DNA from: a virus
Strand: one strand, 5' to 3'
IMG/VR virus record: IMGVR_UViG_3300035204_002067
Location: 1 to 32,547 of that record
Length of the DNA: 32,547 nt
Of the stretch, positions 1 to 8,645 are shown in pieces (within the stretch, counting starts at the first letter, position 1; the number at the start of each line of letters is the position of its first letter). Both the position numbers and the translations under genes were made by a program. The notes beneath the pieces were generated by a model. That model had not been told where the DNA came from. It ran no database searches and saw only the letters and a program-made list of their open reading frames with translations.

Positions 1-3000
1 ATATTGGCGGCCGCCAACATATTTTTCAGTGAAGGGTCCTTGCATCGGAACGTCGGAACCCACCACATAATCGTGATGCAAATTGGTAATATCGATACTT
101 CCCGTGAAGTTAGCAATGATGTCGGCGTTATAACCTGTTCTCACCGAAGAACTGTAAATGCTAAAAGGCGCATACATATTACCATCGAAAGCATTGTCTT
201 CCCCCGTGTTGGCTCCTGGGTTAAGATTAAACCCTAAGCGCTGCTTGTAGGTGGGATAATATTCATCAGTTGTGGGAATTAGTTTTTCAATTCCAGATGC
301 CGGAGCTACAAGGATGTTAGCCGGAGCATTGCCTGCCAGGGTGCGCCCCCAGGCTGCCGCTGCATCAAAAACATAGTTGGCCACGAAGTTGTGATGGCGA
401 GCAACACCTCCAACTGGAGTTGTAGCTTCCATAGAGAACTTGACCGGAGTGGCATTTCGTAAGTTAAAGCCTTTCTTAATCGTCTTAACAAGATTTTGTT
501 CCGCTGCGGTGGAGCGCTCCTCAAGATAGCGATGCCAGTAGGTTTTACGATTAACCGTGCTTACATAATCCCCATAGGCGCCGGCGGTATCAAAAGATGG
601 CGATACGGTCTCTATATCCGTAGCGTCAAGATTTTCAGGCGTAGCGTTACGTGTCGAAACCTGATCGTAAATAAGGCCGTCATAGGTGTCGTTGGGGTCG
701 CTTCCCATCCGCCACCATGAAAGAAGGTTGGTTGCGCAACTAACTCCCTTAAGATAAACCCGGGTGCCACTTCCATAAACTTCAAGAACCTCAGCAGGAC
801 TCAGTTCTTTGTCCCACACGGCCATATCGCACATATTGCCCTTGTAATTGAAACCGGTGCCGTTGCTGCCGGCGATGGTGGAATTGGATGTTTGAATCGC
901 CGCGGGGGCGTCCGTCTTCACCGCTGAGGCATTGTCGTTTGCACCATTGAGATAGATAATGGTATCTCCGGCTAGGCCTCCGCCAAAGGTAACTACCACA
1001 TGATACCAGGTGTCGGCTGTCAGGGTTGTGGCGCCAACAGCCCGATTATCGGTAACACCGTTGTTCGCTCTAAGTTTGGAGGTGGCCAAGGTGGAATCAT
1101 TGAACCATAAGTCTCTATCTGCATTACCAAACGAATAAATGCGAGGAAAACTATCTCCGAACGTGTCGGGACGGATCCAAACAGAAACACTATAGGGTTT
1201 TGCGTCGCCGCCGGCTTCGCCGATTAATGGATCCCAAACTCCTGGGGCACCAGTATCCAAATACTGATCATCTCCATCAAACAGAATGGATTTGGCAGTA
1301 CCAGGATCAATACCTTTAGGCAACGGAGCGTGGAAATGGCGCCACGGACGGTTCTGTGGTGTGTTGGAGGAGCCGATCTGGCGCTTTGTCAATGCAGTAT
1401 TACTAAACAGTGCCGACCCTTGTGGGAACTCCTCTGGAGAGCAGAGCATCGACTGATCTGCAGCCATATCTCCATCGACCGACCCAGTAATGTCCGTCCC
1501 GCCCTTACGTTGCAGGAAGGGGAACTTCTGTTGATACTTTGGTCGCTCAAGAACATGACTTTCAATCATTGTTCGAACATTATCGCTAAACTCAGCCGAC
1601 GCAGGGACAAGTTGCCCAAGCATCAATGAAAGGGAGCTATCGAACCATTTATAAAATTCATAGAACTTATCAAAGTCGAGCTGATCATTCCCCACCTTCT
1701 CGAAGAAGCGCTGGCGCAGGACACCCATTTGCTTATATTCTGGTCGATACTTCTCGACCGGATCACCTATAAGGTTATGTAGATCTTTTAAGTTCGCGAA
1801 ATAATTGATCATTTCCTCAGAAACAACCTGATACATACTCTTTTCAAAGGCAAAGTAATAGTTTGTCGGTCTGGATTCGGTGGTAAAGACATCTTGGTCT
1901 TCAGCCCCCAGGACGCGGACCATATCTTCAGATCTAATATTTTCCGGCAGATTGAGGCGTGCTGCGACGACGAAATCTCGGTCGATGGCAGTCGTGGAGT
2001 TTTCGGCAAAAAATGAGCCGCTAGCTGTATATTGTTTGTTGAGAATATTACCTAGATCGCCGAAGCGCGTAAATGCAGCCGATCCCGAACTAATATCGTC
2101 AACAGTCAGTTGCCCCCTGGCATTGGAGCCAGTATTGTTAAGGAATTCCCAGTTAAACACCAGAGTGTCAAATTTGGTAACATCTCCATATGATGCGGTG
2201 GGGTTAAACCCATAGGCGTAAAGATGAGGCTGCAAGGCGCCATGGTTTTCGGTGTCGAGGAGATGGCCGCGGAGGGCTTCGTCATCAACATAATCAAGCC
2301 AATAGCGAGTGGCATTAACCTTGACATCTGAGGTCTGCAGAACGGAACCAGTAAAGTTGGTGCGGTGGGCGCCGATGTAGGCGCGCTTGCTCCCGGTTAC
2401 GAATGCGGCAGGAGGCGCCGTCACGCTCCCGGAGACCGTAAACTCCTGTAGAATCTCCCCAGCTTCAGCTTGGACACCGTGCAGCTCAACCACATAGTTG
2501 GAAGTGGTGCCGTCTACAAGGCCGGCGAGTGGGTATTCGGCTGGGCGTATTCGCACAGCTAGATTCCATCGTGTATTGTTATAGACGTCTTCGTATAGGT
2601 CAGAAGTTAAATAAGGGACATAGCCGCCCGCAGTGCCCGTAAGGATAAAGCGGGCGTTCGAGGATAACAACTCATCTCGGATAGCATACACTTGGAAGTT
2701 GCCAGCGTCAGGGCTGCCCCAAGTTGTGTCAGTAGCCGTAGAACTAGCGCTGTGCATCCCGAACAGTGATGAGCTGATGACATTGGTGTTAAAGTACGCG
2801 GTGGAGGACTCTGCGGGCTTCAGAGGAAAAAGTATCTCTGTCTCCATCGTGGTGGCATACCCTCCTGTGAGGGACGCCAAGGCGGCCACATAACCTACTG
2901 CGTTGGGATTTGAAGGATCCACATAGTTGTATACACAGGCATCTGCGTTATCGGCCGTGTTAAAATCTATAAATCGATCGGCCACAACCACATTACGGCG

Positions 3001-4893
3001 ATTGTTACGCAATTCATATTCCACGTTGTTGGCATACATGTTGGTCTTGATGAGTTCATCATCAATTCCAAAACATCGAATAAGATTTCTAAATGCTTTC
3101 TCTGTACCCTTCGATTTATAAATGTAAGAAAGGTTGTTGTAGATATTTTGATAAATGGTATTCTTGGTCTCTTGCAACGACTGGGCGTACACCAAATCTT
3201 CGCTGCGGTCTGCCAGTTTCTCCAAAACGTCCGCATCTAAGAAAAGATTGGGGGCCACCATTCCTTTGGACGAAAGCAGCCGCTCCGCAAAAGGAAGCGC
3301 CTTTTGGAAACTACCACTTAAGTACCTTACATCATTAAGTTTATTAAGGTTCTCGATCTGCAGCTGCAACGTATCGAAGTAGCTCGAAATAATCTGTGTA
3401 AGGTAGGAAACATCTTTCGATCCTTCCGAGTCTTCTTCAGTAATCCACGCAGGGATAGAATTGTAGATGGCCGCGTTGTTGTTAACGTCATGATATGACC
3501 CCGACAGTTTCAGGGAAGCTGCTAGTGCTTCAACTTGGGGGTGGAAAGAATAAATGATGGGATCGCGGAACTCTGCAGTTGCAGCGCTGGAAGATATAAT
3601 GGCCGAGCCAGTGTTCCTAGACCCAACAACATATCCTGTCCAACTCCCATTAGAGCTGCGACCTGAATAATCTAGGACGGTGCTGTCGGTTGCCTCGACT
3701 CCTGTTATCCCTTCGTTGAATTTGAAGTAGACGCCCAGATTAACATTAGCCACGTCTTTGGTTTCTATATAAGGCGTTGGATCACTGTTAACACCGCCGC
3801 CCACTTGTGTAAACCAATACCGGCCGATGTCTTTAGAGCTGCGTTGTGTCTTCCAATAACGGAATTCATCTAGAGATCCTGAGAGCTTGCCGTCGCCTGC
3901 AGCGGTGGAGCTAGGAGTGGTCGTGCCCGAGACCGCAGTTACAAGGGCGCCGATGTTCGCTTGGAGGCCTCCGACGGAGACATCATTAACACCAACCGTA
4001 CCAAGGGTAGTGTTACTCTCTAGAGTTCCATCAACATAAAATTTTGTTGTAACACCGGCAGAGGCCGACTTCATCGTAATAGCATAATGGTGCCAATTAC
4101 CATCCGCTAGCGAAGCACTAGTAAAACTGGTAGAACTTACAGACTGGCGGAAAAATCCAGTGCTTCCCGAGAGTACGGTTAATAATAGCGGTGTCGAGCC
4201 ATCGCTCACATTTCCGGTTAGTTCAACCCGGAGTCGTCCATAATCCGCGGAGGAGGAGTTCTGCCCATTCCACATGTCAAAAATGACTTCTCGACTGGTA
4301 ATACTAGGATCAAGGAATCCATCTTTTTTGAGCCAGAACTCTACAGATACGCCGCGAGAAGAGAGGTCGTACTGTAAGTTAGACGCTCGGTTCATCGAGG
4401 GTTCATAATAATTGGAACCTGTGAACTTCTGCGCTAGAGTGCCCCCTGTTTGGGAATTAGGGTTGGGGCCTCCGCGGAAGAAAATATATTCCGGGGTCGT
4501 GGGGCGCCCATAACCATCCGCAATATTATCTGTGCCAGCGCCATCTGCCGAAAAGATGATGTACCCTGTGGTTCGAGGATACTTTTCGTCAAACAAGTAG
4601 AGATCCAGATAGGTGGATTCATTTTGCCATTCAAGCTTTTCTTTCAACGAGCCATCATAAGGATACCCATTGTAAATGTGCTTCATGGCCGCATTATAGT
4701 ATTCTTCTGCGGATCCATAGCGAGCGAAGTTTTCGGGCTTGGAGAAGTCTGTATAGGGGAGGAATCTCTCTTCCGCAATAATATCCTGAGTATGATATCC
4801 TGGCGACTCTATCTCTCCAGATAGTTCACCGGCGGATTTTGCTGCTAAGGATTGGATATTCTCAGCAACTTCAAAATACTTCTTGATGCTCAT
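1..4893 (-). CDS. Giant LamG-domain tail/fibre-like virion protein (3' end outside window)
   Basis: An open frame runs from an ATG at 4893 to the window edge without a stop, giving at least 1631 residues; its C-terminus is not in the window. I see two laminin-G/concanavalin A-like beta-sandwich regions. The first is about residues 165-355 (cores VEFWLKKDGF, WHHYAITMKS, KFYVDGT, LDEFRYWKTQRS). The second is about 1195-1375 (SVSVWIRPD, WYHVVVTFGG, IIYLNGAND, MCDMAVWDKELSPAEV). Between them, near residues 485-600, is a helical stretch with a KGTEKAFRNLIRCFGID motif reminiscent of tail protein I / baseplate-fibre connector proteins. LamG folds commonly bind glycans, so a role in host recognition or as a tail fibre/baseplate periphery protein is likely but inferred. 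It is the last gene of the baseplate run, 7 bases after the DNRLRE-like gene. Confidence 0.85.
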   Translation of the reverse strand, partial: MSIKKYFEVAENIQSLAAKSAGELSGEIESPGYHTQDIIAEERFLPYTDFSKPENFARYGSAEEYYNAAMKHIYNGYPYDGSLKEKLEWQNESTYLDLYLFDEKYPRTTGYIIFSADGAGTDNIADGYGRPTTPEYIFFRGGPNPNSQTGGTLAQKFTGSNYYEPSMNRASNLQYDLSSRGVSVEFWLKKDGFLDPSITSREVIFDMWNGQNSSSADYGRLRVELTGNVSDGSTPLLLTVLSGSTGFFRQSVSSTSFTSASLADGNWHHYAITMKSASAGVTTKFYVDGTLESNTTLGTVGVNDVSVGGLQANIGALVTAVSGTTTPSSTAAGDGKLSGSLDEFRYWKTQRSSKDIGRYWFTQVGGGVNSDPTPYIETKDVANVNLGVYFKFNEGITGVEATDSTVLDYSGRSSNGSWTGYVVGSRNTGSAIISSSAATAEFRDPIIYSFHPQVEALAASLKLSGSYHDVNNNAAIYNSIPAWITEEDSEGSKDVSYLTQIISSYFDTLQLQIENLNKLNDVRYLSGSFQKALPFAERLLSSKGMVAPNLFLDADVLEKLADRSEDLVYAQSLQETKNTIYQNIYNNLSYIYKSKGTEKAFRNLIRCFGIDDELIKTNMYANNVEYELRNNRRNVVVADRFIDFNTADNADACVYNYVDPSNPNAVGYVAALASLTGGYATTMETEILFPLKPAESSTAYFNTNVISSSLFGMHSASSTATDTTWGSPDAGNFQVYAIRDELLSSNARFILTGTAGGYVPYLTSDLYEDVYNNTRWNLAVRIRPAEYPLAGLVDGTTSNYVVELHGVQAEAGEILQEFTVSGSVTAPPAAFVTGSKRAYIGAHRTNFTGSVLQTSDVKVNATRYWLDYVDDEALRGHLLDTENHGALQPHLYAYGFNPTASYGDVTKFDTLVFNWEFLNNTGSNARGQLTVDDISSGSAAFTRFGDLGNILNKQYTASGSFFAENSTTAIDRDFVVAARLNLPENIRSEDMVRVLGAEDQDVFTTESRPTNYYFAFEKSMYQVVSEEMINYFANLKDLHNLIGDPVEKYRPEYKQMGVLRQRFFEKVGNDQLDFDKFYEFYKWFDSSLSLMLGQLVPASAEFSDNVRTMIESHVLERPKYQQKFPFLQRKGGTDITGSVDGDMAADQSMLCSPEEFPQGSALFSNTALTKRQIGSSNTPQNRPWRHFHAPLPKGIDPGTAKSILFDGDDQYLDTGAPGVWDPLIGEAGGDAKPYSVSVWIRPDTFGDSFPRIYSFGNADRDLWFNDSTLATSKLRANNGVTDNRAVGATTLTADTWYHVVVTFGGGLAGDTIIYLNGANDNASAVKTDAPAAIQTSNSTIAGSNGTGFNYKGNMCDMAVWDKELSPAEVLEVYGSGTRVYLKGVSCATNLLSWWRMGSDPNDTYDGLIYDQVSTRNATPENLDATDIETVSPSFDTAGAYGDYVSTVNRKTYWHRYLEERSTAAEQNLVKTIKKGFNLRNATPVKFSMEATTPVGGVARHHNFVANYVFDAAAAWGRTLAGNAPANILVAPASGIEKLIPTTDEYYPTYKQRLGFNLNPGANTGEDNAFDGNMYAPFSIYSSSVRTGYNADIIANFTGSIDITNLHHDYVVGSDVPMQGPFTEKYVGGRQY

Positions 4894-4900
4894 ACCCTAA

Positions 4901-6424
4901 TTATTCTTCAACTCTAAATTTGAACGTCTGAGGTTGTTCCTGCCAAGCTCCTATGCTATCGTTATAATAAGATAATCTGATTTCGTACATATAGTCTGGC
5001 TCCAATAGAGAAATATCCAGATCAAAATAGTTCCCCTGTTTGTCATATGAAAGATAGGTGCATTTGCTTGAGCCCGTACCATACTGAATTGCGGGATAGT
5101 CGTCTGTAGTGCGATATACTGCGTACGATGCGCTCGTTATGATGTCTGTAGGATTGTTGGTCGTAGAGACCGTATAGAGAGTTGGGCTCCAGTTTTTGTT
5201 GCGCACAAAAAACCTAAACCGCGACGTGTCTTGCGGAGAGTATTTTTTCTTCAGATTGGTGCAGCTAGTAATAAGATTAAAGGTTGGTGCCGAATCATAT
5301 GTGGGCAGCTTTTCAGGATAGAAAGAGCCAGTATAATACTGTACGCCGCCGCTATGCCATACATCATGAATCTCTAGCAATGGGGTAGCTGCGGCCGTGA
5401 GAGCAACCTGGCACGAATAGAGGCCAGCGCTACTATAACTAGCTGTGGCATTTGTGTCTGCGTCAGCCGCTACTCCGCCACCCGCAGGAAGAGATAGGGC
5501 CGAGCCTGTAGGAACTCCAAATGAGCTGGAATAGAAGGAGACCAGCATCTCGCCAGTCCCAACGGCCGGAATATTCACTAAGCGCCCACGAATATAGTTG
5601 TAGAGATACAGATTATTTAGATTGTCCGCTGCAGGAGCTAAGGAGCTAGAATAAAAGAAATTTTCACGGTCGTCTTGTACTCGGGAATCCCATCTCGCCT
5701 CGATGACAGGGCGCCGGAAGAAGAACTCAGATGAGCGCGCAAAGAATTTCTTAGTATAGTAAGTTTGGGTAGCGCCCACTGTATTTTGAAGCACGCTTCC
5801 AGAGTCTGTGCCCAGAGAGCTTGAAAAATAAGCTTCCTGGCTGGCAGTCAGATGGATGCCAAAACCATAGTTCGTGAACTCATTTCCGGAGGTGATCCAT
5901 CTTTCCACGATTTCGGAAACATCGAGATTAATATTCTCATATCCTTGAGCAAAATGAACATTATAATTGGAAGCCGTTAGATAGTCGCCACCCTGGTTGG
6001 TCCACGCAGTGTTGCGCGCAGCTTCGCCCCAGTTGGCTTCGCCCAAATCTTGATACTCATCCATGTCTAATCCTGCGCCCTCAACCCAGGAGCGAGAGAC
6101 GGGTACGACCATTAAGTTAAAGTCTTGAGGAAGAGTAAATGGATGCTTAGCATTAAACATCCGAAGATAGAATGAAACGCTACCGGACGCCGGAATTGTC
6201 CCAGCAGCGCGATTTGCGGTGATAGTGGCAATGGGAAACTTGATCAGCGCTCGGGATAGCTCTTGCGATTGCCCATTGGAGCCCGACTCTTGGCCATAAA
6301 TAGAAAAGATTTCTAAAGAATCGGCATAACCCATATTCGAGCCGGTTCCTCGGAGACGAAGATTGGCCTCGAAGGCATTAGTAATTGTTGTATCAGCGCT
6401 AGCTGTATATCGTAGAATTGCCAT
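4901..6424 (-). CDS. DNRLRE-like beta-sandwich virion protein
   Basis: A 507-residue protein. The N-terminal half (roughly residues 1-235) resembles DNRLRE-type domains: a start with ADTTITNAF, an ALIKFPI strand, a long SGSVSFYLRMF strand, and a RSWVEGAGLDMDEY segment followed by LDVSEIVERWI. DNRLRE domains are beta-sandwich modules found in surface and carbohydrate-associated proteins. The C-terminal third (about 390-507) looks like another beta domain, with FDLDISLLEPDYMYEIRLSY. No signal peptide or membrane segment is visible, as expected for a virion component. The ATG shares one base with the stop of the gp6-like gene upstream (TAATG), so the two are probably translated together. Placement between a baseplate wedge gene and the LamG protein suggests a baseplate-periphery or fibre attachment role. 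Identification as a structural protein is firmer than the domain name. Confidence 0.75.
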   Translation of the reverse strand: MAILRYTASADTTITNAFEANLRLRGTGSNMGYADSLEIFSIYGQESGSNGQSQELSRALIKFPIATITANRAAGTIPASGSVSFYLRMFNAKHPFTLPQDFNLMVVPVSRSWVEGAGLDMDEYQDLGEANWGEAARNTAWTNQGGDYLTASNYNVHFAQGYENINLDVSEIVERWITSGNEFTNYGFGIHLTASQEAYFSSSLGTDSGSVLQNTVGATQTYYTKKFFARSSEFFFRRPVIEARWDSRVQDDRENFFYSSSLAPAADNLNNLYLYNYIRGRLVNIPAVGTGEMLVSFYSSSFGVPTGSALSLPAGGGVAADADTNATASYSSAGLYSCQVALTAAATPLLEIHDVWHSGGVQYYTGSFYPEKLPTYDSAPTFNLITSCTNLKKKYSPQDTSRFRFFVRNKNWSPTLYTVSTTNNPTDIITSASYAVYRTTDDYPAIQYGTGSSKCTYLSYDKQGNYFDLDISLLEPDYMYEIRLSYYNDSIGAWQEQPQTFKFRVEE

Positions 6425-8223
6425 TAGGTAATCGATCCCTTAATGTCCACATTGGGAAACTTTAGCTCAAAAATGACGTTAGCGTCAGCTGCAATGCGGC
6501 GGCCGTCGGGGGTGAGATTTTTGATAAAGTTATAATCCAACTGAGAGTATGATGCTCCGGACATTCCTACTATTTCTAAGTCCACCACATCAATGATGCC
6601 AGGTACTTTCTGTAGGACTTTATAAAAATCGGTTATCAAAATACTTTCCCCAATGTCATATTGGTTATTATTCAAATATTTGGTTAGGGCATCATTTGCT
6701 TTGCCCAAAACGGTAAAGCGGTCAGCCGTAATGTCCAGGGCCACGACATACTTAATACCAAAGTTGGCGATGTTAGCATCTAGGATATCAACAGTGTCGT
6801 TAACAATTTTATATTGTAACAGCCAAGTTTTTAAATTATTTTTGAGAGTTTGGTTAGCGGTCGTCAGTTTCTTACTAGAATTTTCTGATATAACATAAAT
6901 ATTGATGTTTCGACGCAGTTCATCAAAATCGCGAACCACAGCGGCTCTTTTGACAGCGCCAAATTTTCCAGGCATTCCGTAACAGATAGCTTGGTAGTCC
7001 TGAACTGTGACAGCTCGGTTTTGGGCTGCATAAAAGCCCCACACCCTCTGCTTGACTTCCTCAGAATTAGGTAACGAAACATCCCCTGTGAAGGGCTCGT
7101 CGTTTGTGACCTCTAGAGATGAACGTACGCGGCCGCGAGTGACAGCAGAAAGGGCGCCTTGGTTAGCAAAACGAATCTTAGCCGACGAAACATTCACAAT
7201 TGTAGCTACGCCAGCATTCACGTCTTCCGTGGTGTTGACGCGATAGGCAATAGAGAGAGTGGTATCGGAGGGTGCAATCCCAAACTTATCGGTACTAATT
7301 AATTTAGTGGGATCAAAGTCCACATCTGTCACATAAGTTCGACCATTCAAATCAAGAATTAGGTTCGTCGGGTCCACAACTGAGTCAGAGACCAACTCAG
7401 AATCGGAGCCATACCCAAACTGCAAATATGTTGTATTGGTGGCGGGCTCAACAGTAAATCGACGGGCGACAGGGACTGCCTTCATGATGCTCGGTACCGC
7501 TCCGTTGGTGCTCGTGTTGGTGTTAATTATGGCCTTGTAAATAACATTTTGAGATAAATTATCTACCTCAACATATTCATGCCCCTCGGTGTCTCTAACG
7601 GAGACCACTTGTGCAACATTGTTTGAATTAAGATCAACTTTAAGAAACTTCTGGAATGCCCCCACATCCACCTCGCGATAAGAAGTCAGACCCGACACGG
7701 CTCGGCCCTGGGCTCGAATAACGTAATTAAGGGGCAAATTGGTAGTGTTGTCAATATCCTTAGGGACTACCTGGTTTGTAAGTGTTGCAAAATTAACGTC
7801 ATCCAAGAGTGTATAGGTGCCGCCACCGGTAGAACTAAAGGTGGAGCCCTGCTGTAACACAGGCGCATATGCGAGGTCGGGACCCATGACAGCCTGGGCC
7901 GCAGGAACTTCAATATAAAAAGTTAAAATCCCATAAGAAGATGGACTGCGATCTAGGCGAAACCCCATCTGGCGTGCTAGCTTAACTACATTATCGTATT
8001 CGACGGCCGTCTCTAAGAAGCTCTCGTTGGCTTGATAATCAAGATAAAAAGAAAGAATATCACCAATATACGCAACCGTATCCAACATCAACGAACCAAA
8101 AGATGCTTTATTAAAATCTTTGTAGGTATCAGGGTAATACCTTTTGGCATAATTTTCTAAGTCCCGACGAATGGAATCAAAATCGCGGCTTGTATAATCA
8201 ATTGGTTGTAGTTTCTTGGGCAT
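6424..8223 (-). CDS. gp6: Baseplate wedge protein, T4 gp6 / baseplate J-like
   Basis: A 599-residue protein, close in size to T4 gp6 (about 660). The N-terminus is characteristic: DYTSRDFDSIRRDLENYAK, then ASFGSLMLDTVAYIGDIL and FYLDYQANESFLETA, the conserved opening of gp6/baseplate J proteins in many myoviruses. The C-terminal half contains the J-like core, for example NSEEVKQRVWGFYAAQNRAV, VQDYQAICYGMPG and VVRDFDELRRNINIYVIS. In T4, gp6 dimers form the continuous ring of the inner baseplate that triggers sheath contraction. The gene follows gp25 by 16 bases, the same neighbour pair as in T4, which strengthens the call. An AAAGAGA stretch lies upstream of the ATG as a weak ribosome binding site. 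Confidence 0.95.
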   Translation of the reverse strand: MPKKLQPIDYTSRDFDSIRRDLENYAKRYYPDTYKDFNKASFGSLMLDTVAYIGDILSFYLDYQANESFLETAVEYDNVVKLARQMGFRLDRSPSSYGILTFYIEVPAAQAVMGPDLAYAPVLQQGSTFSSTGGGTYTLLDDVNFATLTNQVVPKDIDNTTNLPLNYVIRAQGRAVSGLTSYREVDVGAFQKFLKVDLNSNNVAQVVSVRDTEGHEYVEVDNLSQNVIYKAIINTNTSTNGAVPSIMKAVPVARRFTVEPATNTTYLQFGYGSDSELVSDSVVDPTNLILDLNGRTYVTDVDFDPTKLISTDKFGIAPSDTTLSIAYRVNTTEDVNAGVATIVNVSSAKIRFANQGALSAVTRGRVRSSLEVTNDEPFTGDVSLPNSEEVKQRVWGFYAAQNRAVTVQDYQAICYGMPGKFGAVKRAAVVRDFDELRRNINIYVISENSSKKLTTANQTLKNNLKTWLLQYKIVNDTVDILDANIANFGIKYVVALDITADRFTVLGKANDALTKYLNNNQYDIGESILITDFYKVLQKVPGIIDVVDLEIVGMSGASYSQLDYNFIKNLTPDGRRIAADANVIFELKFPNVDIKGSIT

Positions 8224-8239
8224 AATAAAGTCTCTTTAA

Positions 8240-8632
8240 TTAGTTAGATATGTCAATTTGGAGCAGATCGCTTTGCTGAAGTGGTATGATCGTGAACAAG
8301 ATGCTCACCGATAAGGAATTGGGAAACAAGTCTGGGTTATTTTCTGGTAGCGAAAAATCAATACTATCAATCTGAATATAGGGTAAATAGATCTGTGTCT
8401 GCTGGCGTATTCGGCCTGCGATCGTAGAATAGGTGTCGGGGCCGTTATTTTCGAACAAATACGACGTAATGCCCACTCCAAATTCCGGCATCATTATGCG
8501 CTCCCCGGGGCTTGTCAAAACAAGCATCTTAAGGTTTTGTTTAGCCAGTTCGTTATATGTGGTGTTAAGATCGTAAGGTCCAAAAACGTTACTTACAACC
8601 AAGGGTAGCTTCGGTGATAGTCCTGATGCCAT
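8240..8632 (-). CDS. gp25: Baseplate wedge protein, T4 gp25-like
   Basis: A 130-residue protein, matching T4 gp25 (132). The GPW/gp25 family pattern is clear: NELAKQNLKMLVLTSPGER, MMPEFGVGITSYLFE (the conserved PEFG segment), then IAGRIRQQTQIYLPYIQI and a C-terminal SVSILFTIIP strand. gp25 sits in the inner baseplate and, with gp6, is part of the wedge core that nucleates sheath assembly; homologues occur in contractile injection systems generally. The ATG is preceded by a strong AGGAGGA ribosome binding site located inside the end of the 1832-residue gene, so this small protein is probably translated efficiently. Confidence 0.96.
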   Translation of the reverse strand: MASGLSPKLPLVVSNVFGPYDLNTTYNELAKQNLKMLVLTSPGERIMMPEFGVGITSYLFENNGPDTYSTIAGRIRQQTQIYLPYIQIDSIDFSLPENNPDLFPNSLSVSILFTIIPLQQSDLLQIDISN

Positions 8633-8638
8633 TCTACT

Positions 8639-8645
8639 TCCTCCT
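8639..8645 (-). promoter_or_regulatory. Strong ribosome binding site for the gp25-like gene
   Basis: On the minus strand AGGAGGA is followed by 6-8 bases and then the ATG at 8632. The site overlaps the TAG stop of the preceding 1832-residue gene, so translation of gp25 can restart independently. Confidence 0.75.
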
